From Sesamum alatum (lineage: Eukaryota; Streptophyta; Magnoliopsida; Lamiales; Pedaliaceae): 64,000 nucleotides of DNA. Below are positions 35,145-46,477 of this stretch, one piece after another. Where the stretch lies: positions 16,783,395-16,847,394 of the forward strand of contig JACGWO010000004.1 of the NCBI GenBank assembly GCA_034509735.1, read 5' to 3'. Within the stretch, counting starts at the first letter, position 1. Every line of letters starts with the position of its first letter. The notes under the pieces are model-generated. The model was not told the DNA's origin, searched no databases, and saw nothing but the letters and a program-made list of their open reading frames with translations. The translations under genes were made by a program, and so were the position numbers.

Positions 35145-36446
35145 TGATGAGTGTCGAATTCACCAAAAATAATTCCTACACAATAACTTGTAGAAGTAGT
35201 GAGTACGGTCGATCCACATAGACTGGTTCTAAATTATTTCCTTCGAGTGAAAGCAAAATAAATGAGGGTGGGTGTTTATGATTGAAAGATACTAATTAAC
35301 TATGAGATAAATTCGAAAGGATGAATAAAAATATGAGAAGAGATTTCCAGTTGAAGATAGGTTCATACTCGATTCCGCGGTTCATCATAGATGCAAAGAT
35401 AACAATTGTACAAAATAGATAACTAGTTATGGCAATTGGTACGACCTAACGACCTCACATTTCCTTATCGTGTCGTTAGCCAAGGAACGTTCGTTGGCTA
35501 ATTCCCTAATCAATAGACAACCCTGGGAACGTCCTCACGATTTAATCTATCAACAATATTAACAATTAGAAAGGCCTAGTTCTAAGCAATAAATTCCTAC
35601 GAGGATTCGTTTAGGCTAGATTGTGCATTCCCCACAACATAACCAACCACTACGACATAATAAATTATGTTGCGATGCCACTAAGTATTAGACTAACAAA
35701 CAATTATGGATTTGCAAGTCTAATTAGCTAGGTGAATATTCTTGATAATGAACAATGGGTCTTATCATTCATAAATCAGATTATTCGTGATAAAAAGCAT
35801 AGAGAACAACACAAATATCCACATGAACAAAAGTATGAAGCATAAATTAGATCTCACAACATGCGTGAATCAAGCAATCACCGTAACTTCAATCAAAAAA
35901 TAAAGAACTAGCCTAGCATGCTAATGGAACAACACATAAAAGAAAGAGAGGGTTTCATAAAATAAAGTGCAGAGAATAATAGATGGCTATGTCTTCAATT
36001 ACATCTCCTATATATACTAGTTAAAATCCTAATAAACTTGGATACCAAAATATGGATTCCTAATATAATTCTAAGTCCTTATTTGACTAAAACTCTTAAC
36101 CTTATTGAGACTCCTCAAGAAAGGAAGATTCCTACTTTCCAAAGTCATTGTAATCCTTGTATGAATCAACTTTTCTCCAGAAAATTCGCCCATCTTCTCT
36201 TCATTTCCCTGACTTGTCCGCTGCACTAGACGTGGGCACGTCTAGTGAAAAATGCAAGTCTGTCATGGTATTTTCTTCTCCAGAATTTTGTATGTGTTTT
36301 TCACTTGTTTGCCTTCATTTCTTCAATCTTTGCACCATAAACACCTTTTTAACTGCAAACACCAAAATTTACATGATTTAGGCTTAATTCAATATAAAAA
36401 GATGATTAAAACACTACTAAAATCATGGTCATTTGGACACTCATCA
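35145..36446 (-). repeat. 5' LTR of Athila-like element E
   Basis: Complete: TGATGAGTGTC on the left and GACACTCATCA on the right, an 11-bp perfect inverted end. It matches 1107-2362 with scattered differences and carries the palindrome at 36224-36247. Confidence 0.85.
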
Positions 36447-36542
36447 TTACCTTAGTTAGAGTATATTCAATGGTTTCGCTGACTCTCATTGCCTCAATAA
36501 ATATTATATAATCGTAGACACAAGGTACCAATCGCATGTGAT

Positions 36543-39500
36543 TGAAGGACAAGCGGATCCGCCCGGGAGCGCGAGCGGAAGCGAGAAAGCGAGAAATTGT
36601 GCACAAATTCCAAGGGGTGTACCCTTGGGTGCTCAACCGGGCGTTCGATGTAGGATGTGTAAATATTGAAAACATATATTTAAACATATAGGGCATAGAT
36701 ATATAAATGAAATCAATCAAAGCGTAATAAACCATTACCTTTAATTGTTTAGCGTATGCTCCCGGCTACTAGCGTTGTTCCTTCTCCGGAATGCTCACCA
36801 AATCCAAACGTATGGATTCTCCAAAGGTGATCCACACCACACCGGAAGAAACACACGTTCTTCTTGCTAGAAAAGAAGGGGTTTAGGAAGGAATCGGTTT
36901 AAGAGAAGAACACTATGAATTAGTGTTCTCGTAAACTTACTTTGTTCTTCTTCTTGATTCAAAATCAAGTGAAGAACACAAGTGTAAGAGAGGGAGAGAG
37001 CACGAAAATTGAGAGAGAGGAGAGGATTTTTGTCTTCTCTTTTTCCTAGAAAAAGATGAATAATGAATCACTTATGCTTGGTGTTGTATATTCTCATATA
37101 TATACATAATTAATGTGATTATTGGAATGTGTCTAGGTTCATCCAAGGATGTCTAGATTCATTCCAATCAATCTCCATCAATTCTTCAATCAAGTCTACC
37201 AATTATGGTATGATCAAATCATACCAAAAGGGAAGAGCTTGATTGGAGTTGATTTGTCTCTTTCCTAAAGAGATAAGTCAATATACCACCTAGCATGAAA
37301 CATGGCTTATTTTGCTTCCTCCAAGGGAGCATGTCGGCCATGTTTAATTAAGGGAAGAAGTCCAACTTCTTCCTATTCCAAATTAGGAATTATTTCTCCT
37401 CTCGGGTATAATTTAACGGACCGGGTTTTATCGTAATCCAATTACGACGAATCCAACATTAAATCCAATTTAATGTCCATTTAAATTATTCCCGTTGATC
37501 TTTTAATCCAATTAAAAGATCCAACATCTCAACGTCTCAACTTTCCATATTTAATCGAAAATCTAATTTACTGATTAAACGAAAGCCCGATACAATATCG
37601 ACCCGTCCATCCAATGGACTTTCCCTTAAGTAATCCAATTACTTATTTTTATCCTTCGAGATTGACTCCAAGTCGATCTCTCAACCTCCTCGGTGATTTG
37701 TGTGTGACCCTTTAGGTTCACCCTCAGCTACTCTTGGTTCCGTGTCCCACAAGGGCCCGTTACCATGGGTGGCCGTCTAGCAACGGTCCATGACACTAGA
37801 CACTAGGTGAATTGGCGTGAACATTTAGGCGCCGATTCCGTACGGGTACGATCCTTCCGTCTACCGTCTCCCGGCCTTAGTCTAGGGTATGGAATTGGGC
37901 GTCGGTTCCCATCCTTGACTAGGCATCTATGCTTAATACTCGGGATCACGTATGCTTCATTGCGTCGACACAGGAAACCATTCCCTGTTCGACCATCAAC
38001 TGTGGCCACAGCTTTAAACAGCATGAACGTGTCTCCGAGTGCATAGGAGATACCTCTGTCACATACTGACAGGGGACGGATCCTCTTCTTGGAATCCACC
38101 GTCCTCGCTACACATTCTGACTGCACTGGACAAGGCTTACGATAATCATGTTATAGAATGATTACCTCTCGCCAGATCCAAGATACAGTCTCCTGTGCAC
38201 GCGACTGCCATGATTCATCAAGTCTGAGGATTACTCCCGTACTATCGGAACCGGTGAAAACCATGAAAGAAAATCCGGTGGATCGTCCCGGGAATGCGCA
38301 AATGCGGAAGCGCGGTAAAATAAACATATTAAAATAAAAGGCATGCTTTTAATTTAAAGAACACGCTCAAGGGGTGTGCCCTTGAGGTTCCCGGGCGTTC
38401 GGTGTATCTCATGATCATAAAACAATTAAATAAATCATGGAGGCCATAGAGTTAAAAAATAAAGAGGGACGAAAATCTTAAACGAGACCTACCCGTTGTC
38501 GTTTTCGTCTTCAACTGCTACTCGCGTTGTTCCCCGTTTTGCACCAAGACCTCGTTCTTGAGATCCTCCAAATCGTGACACGATCCACCCACGTATCTTG
38601 CACGTCGTGCTAGCAACGAACAAGTATTATTTTTGGAGTGGATGAATCAATAACTCATTATCAATTAACGGTATTGGTTCGTCTAAGTTCTTGATGATCC
38701 AAGAACAAAAAAGAACTAAGAAAAAATATTTTCTTGCTAGAGAAAGAGAGAGGGGGCGGACGAGAGGTAGGAGAGGGAGAGTGTGTGTTGTGTGTGTTTT
38801 TTTCAAGAATCATCATCCCTTAAATGTTGGAAGCTAGGGGTTTATATAGAGGAAGAGTTTAATCCTCTTTAAACTCAAACTCTAAGTAACCTAATTTGAC
38901 TAGGATTTTGACCTAGTCAAAGTCCTAGTCAAACTAGTGTTTGACCTAGTCAAACGAATCCTAGCCTTCCATCTCCCCTTTCCATCTCGACCGTTGATTT
39001 TAATTTAATGGAATATTTAAATCCTATTAAATATTCCAAAAGGCTAAATAAATATAATATAATAAATTAATATTATAATTTATTCTTAAGCCTATTAAAT
39101 CAACCCTTTTAATAAATCCTATTTATTAACTTAATTCCTTTTATCAAATAGAAGGAATTAATTTCTCCAAGAAAATATAGGACCCGATTAAATCTAACTT
39201 AATCATTCCTTTACTCCAATATTTAATTCCAAATTAAATACTAAGTGTGTGTGGATAGTGTGTGACTCTTTAGGTTCACCATTCAGCTAGACTTGGTCGG
39301 ATTCCTAGAATCCGTCCGTTACCATGGGTGGCCATCTAGCAACGGTCCATGGCACTAGAGGCTAGGTGAAATATTCGGGGATGAACATTTAGGTTCTAAC
39401 AGTACACTTGTCCTTCTGTCTTCGGTCTCATCACTTAGGGTCTACGGCACGGAAGATGCAGGTACCCATTTTAGACCTAAGTGTCGGTCTGTCCTCACTA

Positions 39501-40747
39501 AACGCCGCAAGGGAAACCTTTTCCCTTCTGCTCAGTCACTGTGGCCACAGATTTTAGGGACAAGACACAGAGCATATATGAGACTCAACTGTCAACACCT
39601 TTTGACAGGAGACAGATCCTTTTTTGGAAACTACTGTCACTTTGTACACCCGAGCTGCACTAGACATGACTTATGACTACTCAAGAGTATTTTGGCAATC
39701 TCTCACCATATCTAAGATACAGACCTGATGCACAGGTAAACTCAGCAGTTCCTCAAGTCAAAGGACTTGGCCTGTACTGTTGGAACCGGGAATACACGTC
39801 ATACCTTGCTGACCATACTCAAGGTCCTCCGTAAGACGGTTCCCGCGAGTCACCTCAGTCAGCTGCTTCCTAGCATGCTGACCCACTAACACTGCTTAGA
39901 CGACCTTCGTCACCCGTCGATGAAATACGACAGCAGATGCTTAGTGCAAGTCTCAAAGGGAATCCCGGTACCCATTTTCGGGATTCCTTGACTTGGAGAT
40001 TTCCGGACTGATTCGGTAAGACTGATTTCATGGACCTACCTCCAAGCGTAGTCCCAGTCCCCGAAATCGTTTCTCAGTCCGTGGGCTTTGTTTGCGTAGT
40101 GAACAGAAATGTAAATGCAGATAAGTGAACGTAAACAAAGTATTGCCATATGAATTTTCACTTCTTTATTCATACATATTTTATCAAATACCAAAGAATT
40201 GTCTAGACATAGGTTACATATTCCTGCCAAAATTGGCTTACATGGTCACCTATTCTAACAAACCAATCATACCGACCAAGCCTCCAAGGCTTCCATATGA
40301 TGATCCCCGCGAGTCAGTCGAGTCGGCTCGACCCCAGTCGACCAACCCATCAAGATCGTGTAGGCGTCCCACGCCTGTCGCCGATGAAACACGACACTCA
40401 TCCAATGAACACGACTCTTGACGCAAGTCTCAATAGGACTCTCGATGCCCTGTCTCGAGGTCCTCGACTTGGAACATTTCAGACTTAACTCCTAATCAGT
40501 TGGTTTCATGACCACCATCCAATGCGTGGCCCAACTGCACGAGTTGTTATCCATGGTCTATGGGCTTTGTTGCGATATAAGTTAAATACCGTTTTAACAA
40601 ATGTAAGGTGAGCGCAACAAAGAAGGTACCATTGGTGACGAACACTCATCTTATTCATCACATAATAATATTACATTTACATCAAGTTGTCAGATAGGTT
40701 ACAAATCGCCAAACCCATTGGCTTTCTGGTCACCTAATTCTAACAAT
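36543..40747 (-). repeat. 3' LTR of A1, interrupted by a B-family solo LTR
   Basis: TGAAGG on the left to TCTAACA on the right. Without the insertion it is about 2.2 kb, like the 5' LTR. The polypurine complement follows directly at 40748. Confidence 0.9.
38264..40260 (-). mobile_element. Solo LTR of copia family B inside the A1 3' LTR
   Basis: 1997 bp, TGAAAG to CTAACA, with the 5-bp TSD AACCA at 38259-38263 and 40261-40265. Comparison with the uninterrupted A LTR at about 48215-48225 shows the empty target. It has an intact hairpin at 38366-38386. Confidence 0.92.
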
Positions 40748-40762
40748 CTCCCACTTGACCTA
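40748..40762 (-). other. Polypurine tract of A1
   Basis: Minus-strand GGTCAAGTGGGAGAT lies directly before the LTR start TGTTAG. An identical tract is in A2 at 57344-57358. Confidence 0.8.
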
Positions 40763-41519
40763 AAGCCAATCACCCATTCACCTCAAACCTCTTATTCAGA
40801 TGGTGAGTGTGGGCAACTTGCGACATGGGCTTAGCAAGTGGATCTACTATGTTTTCTGCGGAGCTGACTCGGTCCAACCGAACGTCACTCGTGCTATCCA
40901 TCTCTCTAAGCAGATGGTAGCGTCTAAGAATATGCTTGGATCGTGATGAGATCTTGGTTCCTTTGCTAGCGCTATTGCCCCGTTGTTATCATAAAATATA
41001 ATTACAGGCTTAGAAATGCTAGGTACTACATCCAACCCTTGGATGTAGCTCATCAACCAAACCACTCCTTAGCAGCTTCCAAAGCCGCTATGTATTCAAA
41101 ACTCTATGGTGGAGTCCGCCGTGGTAGCCTACTTGGAACCCTTCCAAGTAACCACGCCACCATTTAGTCTAAATACAAAACCATACTGAGACTTGGCATC
41201 ATCGTCATCCGACTGGAAGCTAGCGTCGCTATAGCCTTCCAATATCAACTCTCCACCGCCGTAGATCAAGAACATGTCCTTAGTCCTTTTCAGGTACTCT
41301 AGGATAGTCTTGACTGCACTCCAGTGTGCCTCCCCAGCACACGACTGATATCAGCTAGTTACGCTCAAAGCGAAAGCCACATCAGGTCTAGTGCACTGAA
41401 CAACATACTGTATGCTGCCTACGGCTGAAGCATAGGGGATGTCCAACATCCGTTTAAGCTCCTCATCAGTCTTAGGAGACTGCTTCTTGGATAACTTAAT
41501 TCCATGCTTCATATGAAGG
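40763..41519 (-). pseudogene. A1 copia RT end and RNase H
   Basis: The minus strand reads SAVGSIQYVVQCTRPDVAF (end of RT), a stop at about 41355, then the RNase H Asp region (DASFQ-type) and GLDVVPSISKPVIIF with DNNGAIALAKEP. A frameshift lies near 40940-41090. The C-terminal part before the polypurine tract is degraded. Confidence 0.75.
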
Positions 41520-42309
41520 AATCCTCGTTTTGAGTTGTCCATCTTGAATTTCTTCAAGACTTTCTCAATGTACGAGGACTGGGCCATTCCTATCATCCTT
41601 TTAGATCTATCCCTGTAGATCTTGATGCCAAGGATGTAGGATGCCTCGCCTATATCCTTCATGGAGAATTGCATTAACAACCAAGCTTTAGTGGTACCCA
41701 ACATCTTAGCATCATTCCCAATGAGCAAGATGTCATCCACGTAAAGCACCAGAAACGCAACTAAGCTCCCACTGATCTTCTTGTATACACAAGGATCGGA
41801 CTCGTTCTTGATGAAATCATATCCCCGTATGACTTCATCAAAACGTATGTTCCAGCTTCGGGAAACTTGTTTGAGGCCATAGATGGACCTTTGGAGATGG
41901 CAGACCTTCTGCTCTTCTCCAACAGTTGTGAAACCCTCCGGCTGATCTATATAGATCTCTTCCTCTACGAAACCGTTGAGGAAAGCCGTTTTCACGTCCA
42001 TCTGCCATATTTCATAGTCATACCATGCTGCTATGGCAAGCAGTATCTGAATCGACTTGGCCATTGCTACGGGCGAGTAGGTTTCCTCAAAATCGACCCC
42101 GGGTCGTTGAGTGTAACCTTTCGCCACAAGCCTGACTTTGAAGGTTGTAACCTCCCCGTCAGCTCCAAGCTTACGTTTGTAGACCCATTTACACCCTACG
42201 GGTTTAACCCCTTTGGGTGGATCTACTAGGGTCCAAACCTTGTTTGTACCCATCGAGTCCATCTCGGATTTCATGGCCTCAAGCCACTTGTCCGAATCGA
42301 TGTCCGACA
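41520..42309 (-). pseudogene. A1 copia reverse transcriptase
   Basis: This stretch is open and continuous with integrase upstream in one 511-codon frame (42886-41351). Motifs: GCKWVYKRKLGADGEVTTFK, LVAKGYTQRPGVDFEETYS, WQMDVKTAFLNGFVEEEIY, SIYGLKQVSRSWN and the YVDDILLIGND active site. It is the best-preserved RT in the window. The frame as a whole is still bounded by stops. Confidence 0.88.
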
Positions 42310-43385
42310 TCGCTTCTCCGTATGTCTTTGGATCATTATCCAACTGACCGGTCAGGCCCAGAAATCCATACCTATCAAGTGCATGGGATACTCTGGCCGA
42401 CCTACGGAGGACTGGAACAATATCAGTGGGAACCACTGGCTCAGATGTCACTGCCGCCTCATGGGGTACCTCACTTGATTCCTCCAGGAGTACCTCATCG
42501 CGTCGATTATCCGATGGAAAACCTTTTTCCAAGAACACTGCGTTTTGCGAGACAAAAACCTTTTGCTCGGAGGGATCATAGAAATAATACCCCGCAGTTT
42601 CTTTCGGATAGCCAATGAACTTGCATAAACTAGACCTCGAGTCCAGTTTATCTCCCACTAATCTCTTGATATATGCGGGGCAACCCCACACTTTCAAGTA
42701 TTTGTAGGAGGCAGGCTTGCCATGCCATATCTCATATGGTGTCTGGGATACCTTTTTAGATGGCGCCAAGTTCAAAACTTTGGCCGCCGTCTCAAGAGCG
42801 TATCCCCAGAAGGAAAGGGGTAGTTCGGTAAAACTCATCATGGATCGGACCATGTCCAACAAGGTCCGATTCCTCCTTTCAGACACACCATTAAGCTGCG
42901 GTGTTCCAGGAGGGGTCCACTAAGAGAGAATCCCATTCTCTTTTAGATAATTAGTAAACTCACCACTCAAATACTCTCCACCTCGGTCCGACCGAAGGGC
43001 TTTGATCTTTCGACCGGTTTGGTTCTCTACTTCAAGTCTGTATTCCTTAAACCTTCCAAAGGCTTCAGACTTGTACCTCATCAGGTAAACATAACCATAC
43101 CGTAAGTGATCATCGGTAAAGGTTATGAAGTACGAGTACCCACCTCTAGCCTGAGTATTTAGTGGACCACAGACATCTGTATGGATCAAATCCAACAGAC
43201 CACTGGCTAGCGTACTTTGTCCAACAAAGGGTTTCTTGGTCATCTTTCCCTTTAGACAGGATTCGCAGGTCGGTAGGTTGTCCAAATCGTCTATTTCCAG
43301 ACGCTTTGAGTCCACCAACCTTCTTATCCTATCTTTAGAGATATGACCTAACCTCGCATGCCATATCTGTGCGTTATTGTGATCA
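42310..43385 (-). pseudogene. A1 copia pre-integrase, integrase and linker
   Basis: The zinc-binding pre-integrase end CESCLKGKMTKKPF is followed by the integrase core: DLIHTDVCGPL, FTDDHLRYGYVYL and ALRSDRGGEYLSGEF with the D and E positions. A stop replaces the Trp before TPPGT at about 42920. Then come RNRTLLDMVRSMMSF and KVWGCPAYIKRLV, and a linker with RRSARVSHA. Integrase joins the cDNA to the host DNA. Confidence 0.82.
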
Positions 43386-44680
43386 TCACGTTCTTGTTTT
43401 GTGTTCTGCAGTCATAATCCAATTAGACTGTTGAAGTATGTACAGACCGTTGACCAATGTACCAAGCAGATGAGAAATATCATCTTTGATAATGAAAAAA
43501 AAAACGTTTTTATTGATGGTAAATTCATATCCCTCCTTATCAAGGACCGGGATGGAAACAATATTTTTAATCATGCTAGGTACATAGAAACAGTCGTTCA
43601 GTACATTCCTAACATGACTACTAATGGCTAACTCTAGTGATCCTACGGCCTCCGCAGCAACGGCCTTGCCATCGCCTAGCCTCAGGATCATCTCATCCTC
43701 GGTTAGCCTTCTACTTCTTTGCAGTGCCTGCAAATCATTGCAGATGTGAGCACCACACCCGGTATCCAATACCCATGAAGCAGAATTAGTAATCATATTA
43801 ACTTCAACCACAAACACACCTGAGTTGGAGAGGAGTTATGGGCACTCCCTCTTCCAATGCCCTTTCCCTTGGCAATGCATGCAGACATCATTTGCCTTGG
43901 ACCGCTGAGAACCACAGGCCTTCCCTTTCCCTTTGCTCGGTCCAACCGGAGCAACAGGGACGCCCGGAGCGTGAGCAGGGGCCGCAACCGTCTTCCCTTT
44001 GCCCTTCTTCCTCTTCCAGCGTCCGGCCCTCTTGCTATTCGCCTTGGAGGTCGAAGCCTCTCCTATCAATACCGCCGGCGCCGACTTGTGGGTCGTTGCC
44101 TCGTATTGGACCATCATGTTGATCAATTCATGAATAGACTTCTCAAGTCCGTTCATATTGTAGTTTACAACGAACGGGTCATAGGATGGAGGAAGCGACT
44201 AGAGGATCACGTCAATGTACGTGTCATTGTTAAGCCCAGCTTTAAGGTCCTCGAGTTTCTCCACTAGGGAGAGCATCTTGACCCCATGACTCTGTACAGA
44301 CGCTCCTTCAGCGAGCTTGGTGCCAAAGAATGCTTTTGTGGCGGCACATCTAATATGCCTATCCGGAACCGCATAAACCTCGTTCATGCGGAGCATTATG
44401 GCGGAGACGTTGTCTAGCCTCTCATACTGCTTCTGGATGTCGTTAGACATCGAAGCCAGTATGATACTGTGTACTTTCCAGTTGTCCTCATGCCATTTCT
44501 CGAACGTCAAACGTTCTTCAGGCGTGGACCCCTCCGGTAACTGGCTCGGTGGCGGCTCGTCCAAGACGTAGCCTTGGTTCTCGAAACCGAGGACAATCCT
44601 CAGGTTTCTCAGCCAGTCGAGTAGTTCGTTCCGTTGAATTTGTTAGTCTCGAGAATCATGGTTAATGGGTTCTTAGACAT
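43386..44680 (-). pseudogene. A1 copia gag and protease
   Basis: Starts at 44680. A one-base deletion (compare A2 at about 60850) shifts the frame after some 22 codons, a TAG stop lies at about 44198 and a TAA just after the zinc knuckle at about 43848. The knuckle CMHCQGKGHWKREC is intact, and so is the protease site SWVLDTGCGAHIC. An extended A-run near 43497-43504 shifts the frame again. Confidence 0.85.
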
Positions 44681-46463
44681 ATCTACATTAATGAAAATGT
44701 AAAGCAGAAATTAGCAAATGATGGTAATATTATTGTTCAAGTTGAAGACTTGGTCTTTTAGTCTTTAACCCTCCCACTATTTATACGAAAGTCCGCCACT
44801 CTCAAGCGGAGTTTCGGGAAACCATTTCCTAGTGGGCTTGGGATCCACAAGCGTAATCTCCATGCCCCGCTTTTACGATTCACATGAAGAAGACCTCGTG
44901 GGAGATATCCAATATCATTCTCATCCAATGAGATTCCCAAGATATTTGCCTCACCTATTCGCATGGTTCCGAGGACTCCAAGCGAACCATGTTACTCAGT
45001 GTTAGGCCCCACCGATCAACCAAATCATACCTCAAACTGTCGCCCCCCACGACTCGTGAGACAGGGAAAACAGCGAGCGCACTCTTTTTGTTCACAACAA
45101 TAGTGCAGCTTTCCCCTATTCCAAGTGTGCCACGACTCGTGAGACCACACTTGGGTAGTGGTAGCTTCCTCACCACATTGCTGTGGATGGAAGGCTCGGA
45201 CAGAGCAAAATACCATTTTGATCCAAGTCCGTTCTGGGCCTAATATTTAATTTGGTCCAACCAAATGAGAGTTTAAGTGTGACCGAGACCTCATCACATT
45301 ATGGTGTTTTAGCATGCATAAATATTCAATATTTAAAGCGATAAATAAAAAATGCAGCATGCATAAAACATAGCATACCCCTGTTAGGATGATCACATGC
45401 TCAACCTATGCGACCCACTGAGCCCGCAGTGAGTCTATGGTTTGTCTAGGGTGGTCCTAAATTATTACAATAATAATACACCCATTGTCATCCCAATAGG
45501 CCTTGAAGTGCTTCTTGTTTCACGCCTTGATGCTCCTCCTTGGGGTCTCCGACTGCAATTGCTTGTTAAAAGTAAAACCTCACAAATCCTATCCTACTCT
45601 CATTACAACTGAAAGTAATACATTGGTAATAGAGAAAACAAGCCTTAACATCATGAGGCTGATAATACGGGAGATGATAGTCCCAAAAACAAGAGGCACG
45701 TAGGCCCCACCCAACAGAAAATAAATGATCATACATTCATCCATACATAAGGTTTAGGGCTCTTGTGATCATCCCATGTTGATTCCATCAACACACATAA
45801 CATAATTATTTCAAATAATCATGCATAAATTCCAACGGATATTCCAAATACCCAAATGATGTCCAACATCATAAAAGTATAAACATACAAATAATATGCA
45901 AAATTCGAATTTCAAATTTAATGGATATTTTAAACAACGCATCCAATGTATGTATTAATCACAAATTAATTAAGCAAATTTAATCCAAGGAATAATCCAA
46001 TTATTCCAAAATAAAAAATGCAAAATTAATATATTTTCAAAATATTGTGCAGAAAATACAAAAAATCAAATTTTCCGGAAAAAGTCGAAAAACGGCACAA
46101 AACGGCCCAGCCGTGGTGCTGGCCGGCTGGCCGCGCGCACAGGGCAGCGCGCGCTGGCCTCGGCCAGCAGCGGTCGGCTGCGCACAGCGCGCGCGCGCCC
46201 CTACGCGCGGCCACTGCCGGCCCAATCAAAATTATTTTTTTTCAAAAACTGTTTCAGCACAATAACAATAATATTATTCTGAAAATAAGCATGCAATTTT
46301 AGATCCAATCTAACAAAATTAAGCATGCCAAAAGTCCATTAAATCCAAACAATTGAATCATCATATTATTCATATATTTATGTAATCTAACATGCCAATA
46401 AAGCATTTAAAAGCAAGTAGATCGTGGCAAACACATAGATCTATGCCCCTTACATCGAACCGG
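44681..46463 (-). other. Leader of copia element A1 with CpG-rich block
   Basis: 1.8 kb between primer site and gag with no protein. The CpG-rich block at about 46090-46220 lies in AT-rich flanks. It aligns with the A3 leader in element sense. Confidence 0.7.
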
Positions 46464-46475
46464 GCTCTGATACCA
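46464..46475 (-). other. Primer binding site of A1 (tRNA-iMet type)
   Basis: Minus-strand TGGTATCAGAGC lies two bases after the 5' LTR. This is the usual plant copia primer site complementary to initiator tRNA-Met. Confidence 0.9.
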
Positions 46476-46477
46476 CT

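Larger units (their letters stand above)
1107..36446 (-). mobile_element. Athila-like Ty3/gypsy retrotransposon (element E), split by nested insertions, gag-protease only
   Basis: Two direct copies of a 1.3-kb LTR (1107-2362 and 35145-36446) bracket this span. In minus orientation the order is 5' LTR, tRNA-Asp-type primer site, gag, protease, a spacer with a minisatellite, copia insertion A3 and everything nested in it (4052-32033), a 3' internal part, a polypurine tract and the 3' LTR. Without the nested DNA the internal region is about 4.8 kb. It contains no reverse transcriptase, RNase H or integrase, so the element was probably non-autonomous. The left tip of the 3' LTR, about 40 bp, is missing, so no TSD pair can be shown. 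The Athila assignment rests on the gag and protease proteins and the primer site. Confidence 0.75.

Noticed and set aside
37803..38126. 107-codon frame repeated at 47751-48080 and 56403-56726
   Set aside because: It recurs only because it lies in the A-family LTR. The frame is not preserved in the plus-strand LTR copies and no domain is visible.
43838..44267. Plus-strand frames over the copia gag basic region (also 60068-60499)
   Set aside because: They are antisense shadows of the gag coding sequence, which has a zinc knuckle and protease on the minus strand.
46464..46475. tRNA-like sequence
   Set aside because: It is only the primer binding site complementary to a tRNA end, with no cloverleaf around it.
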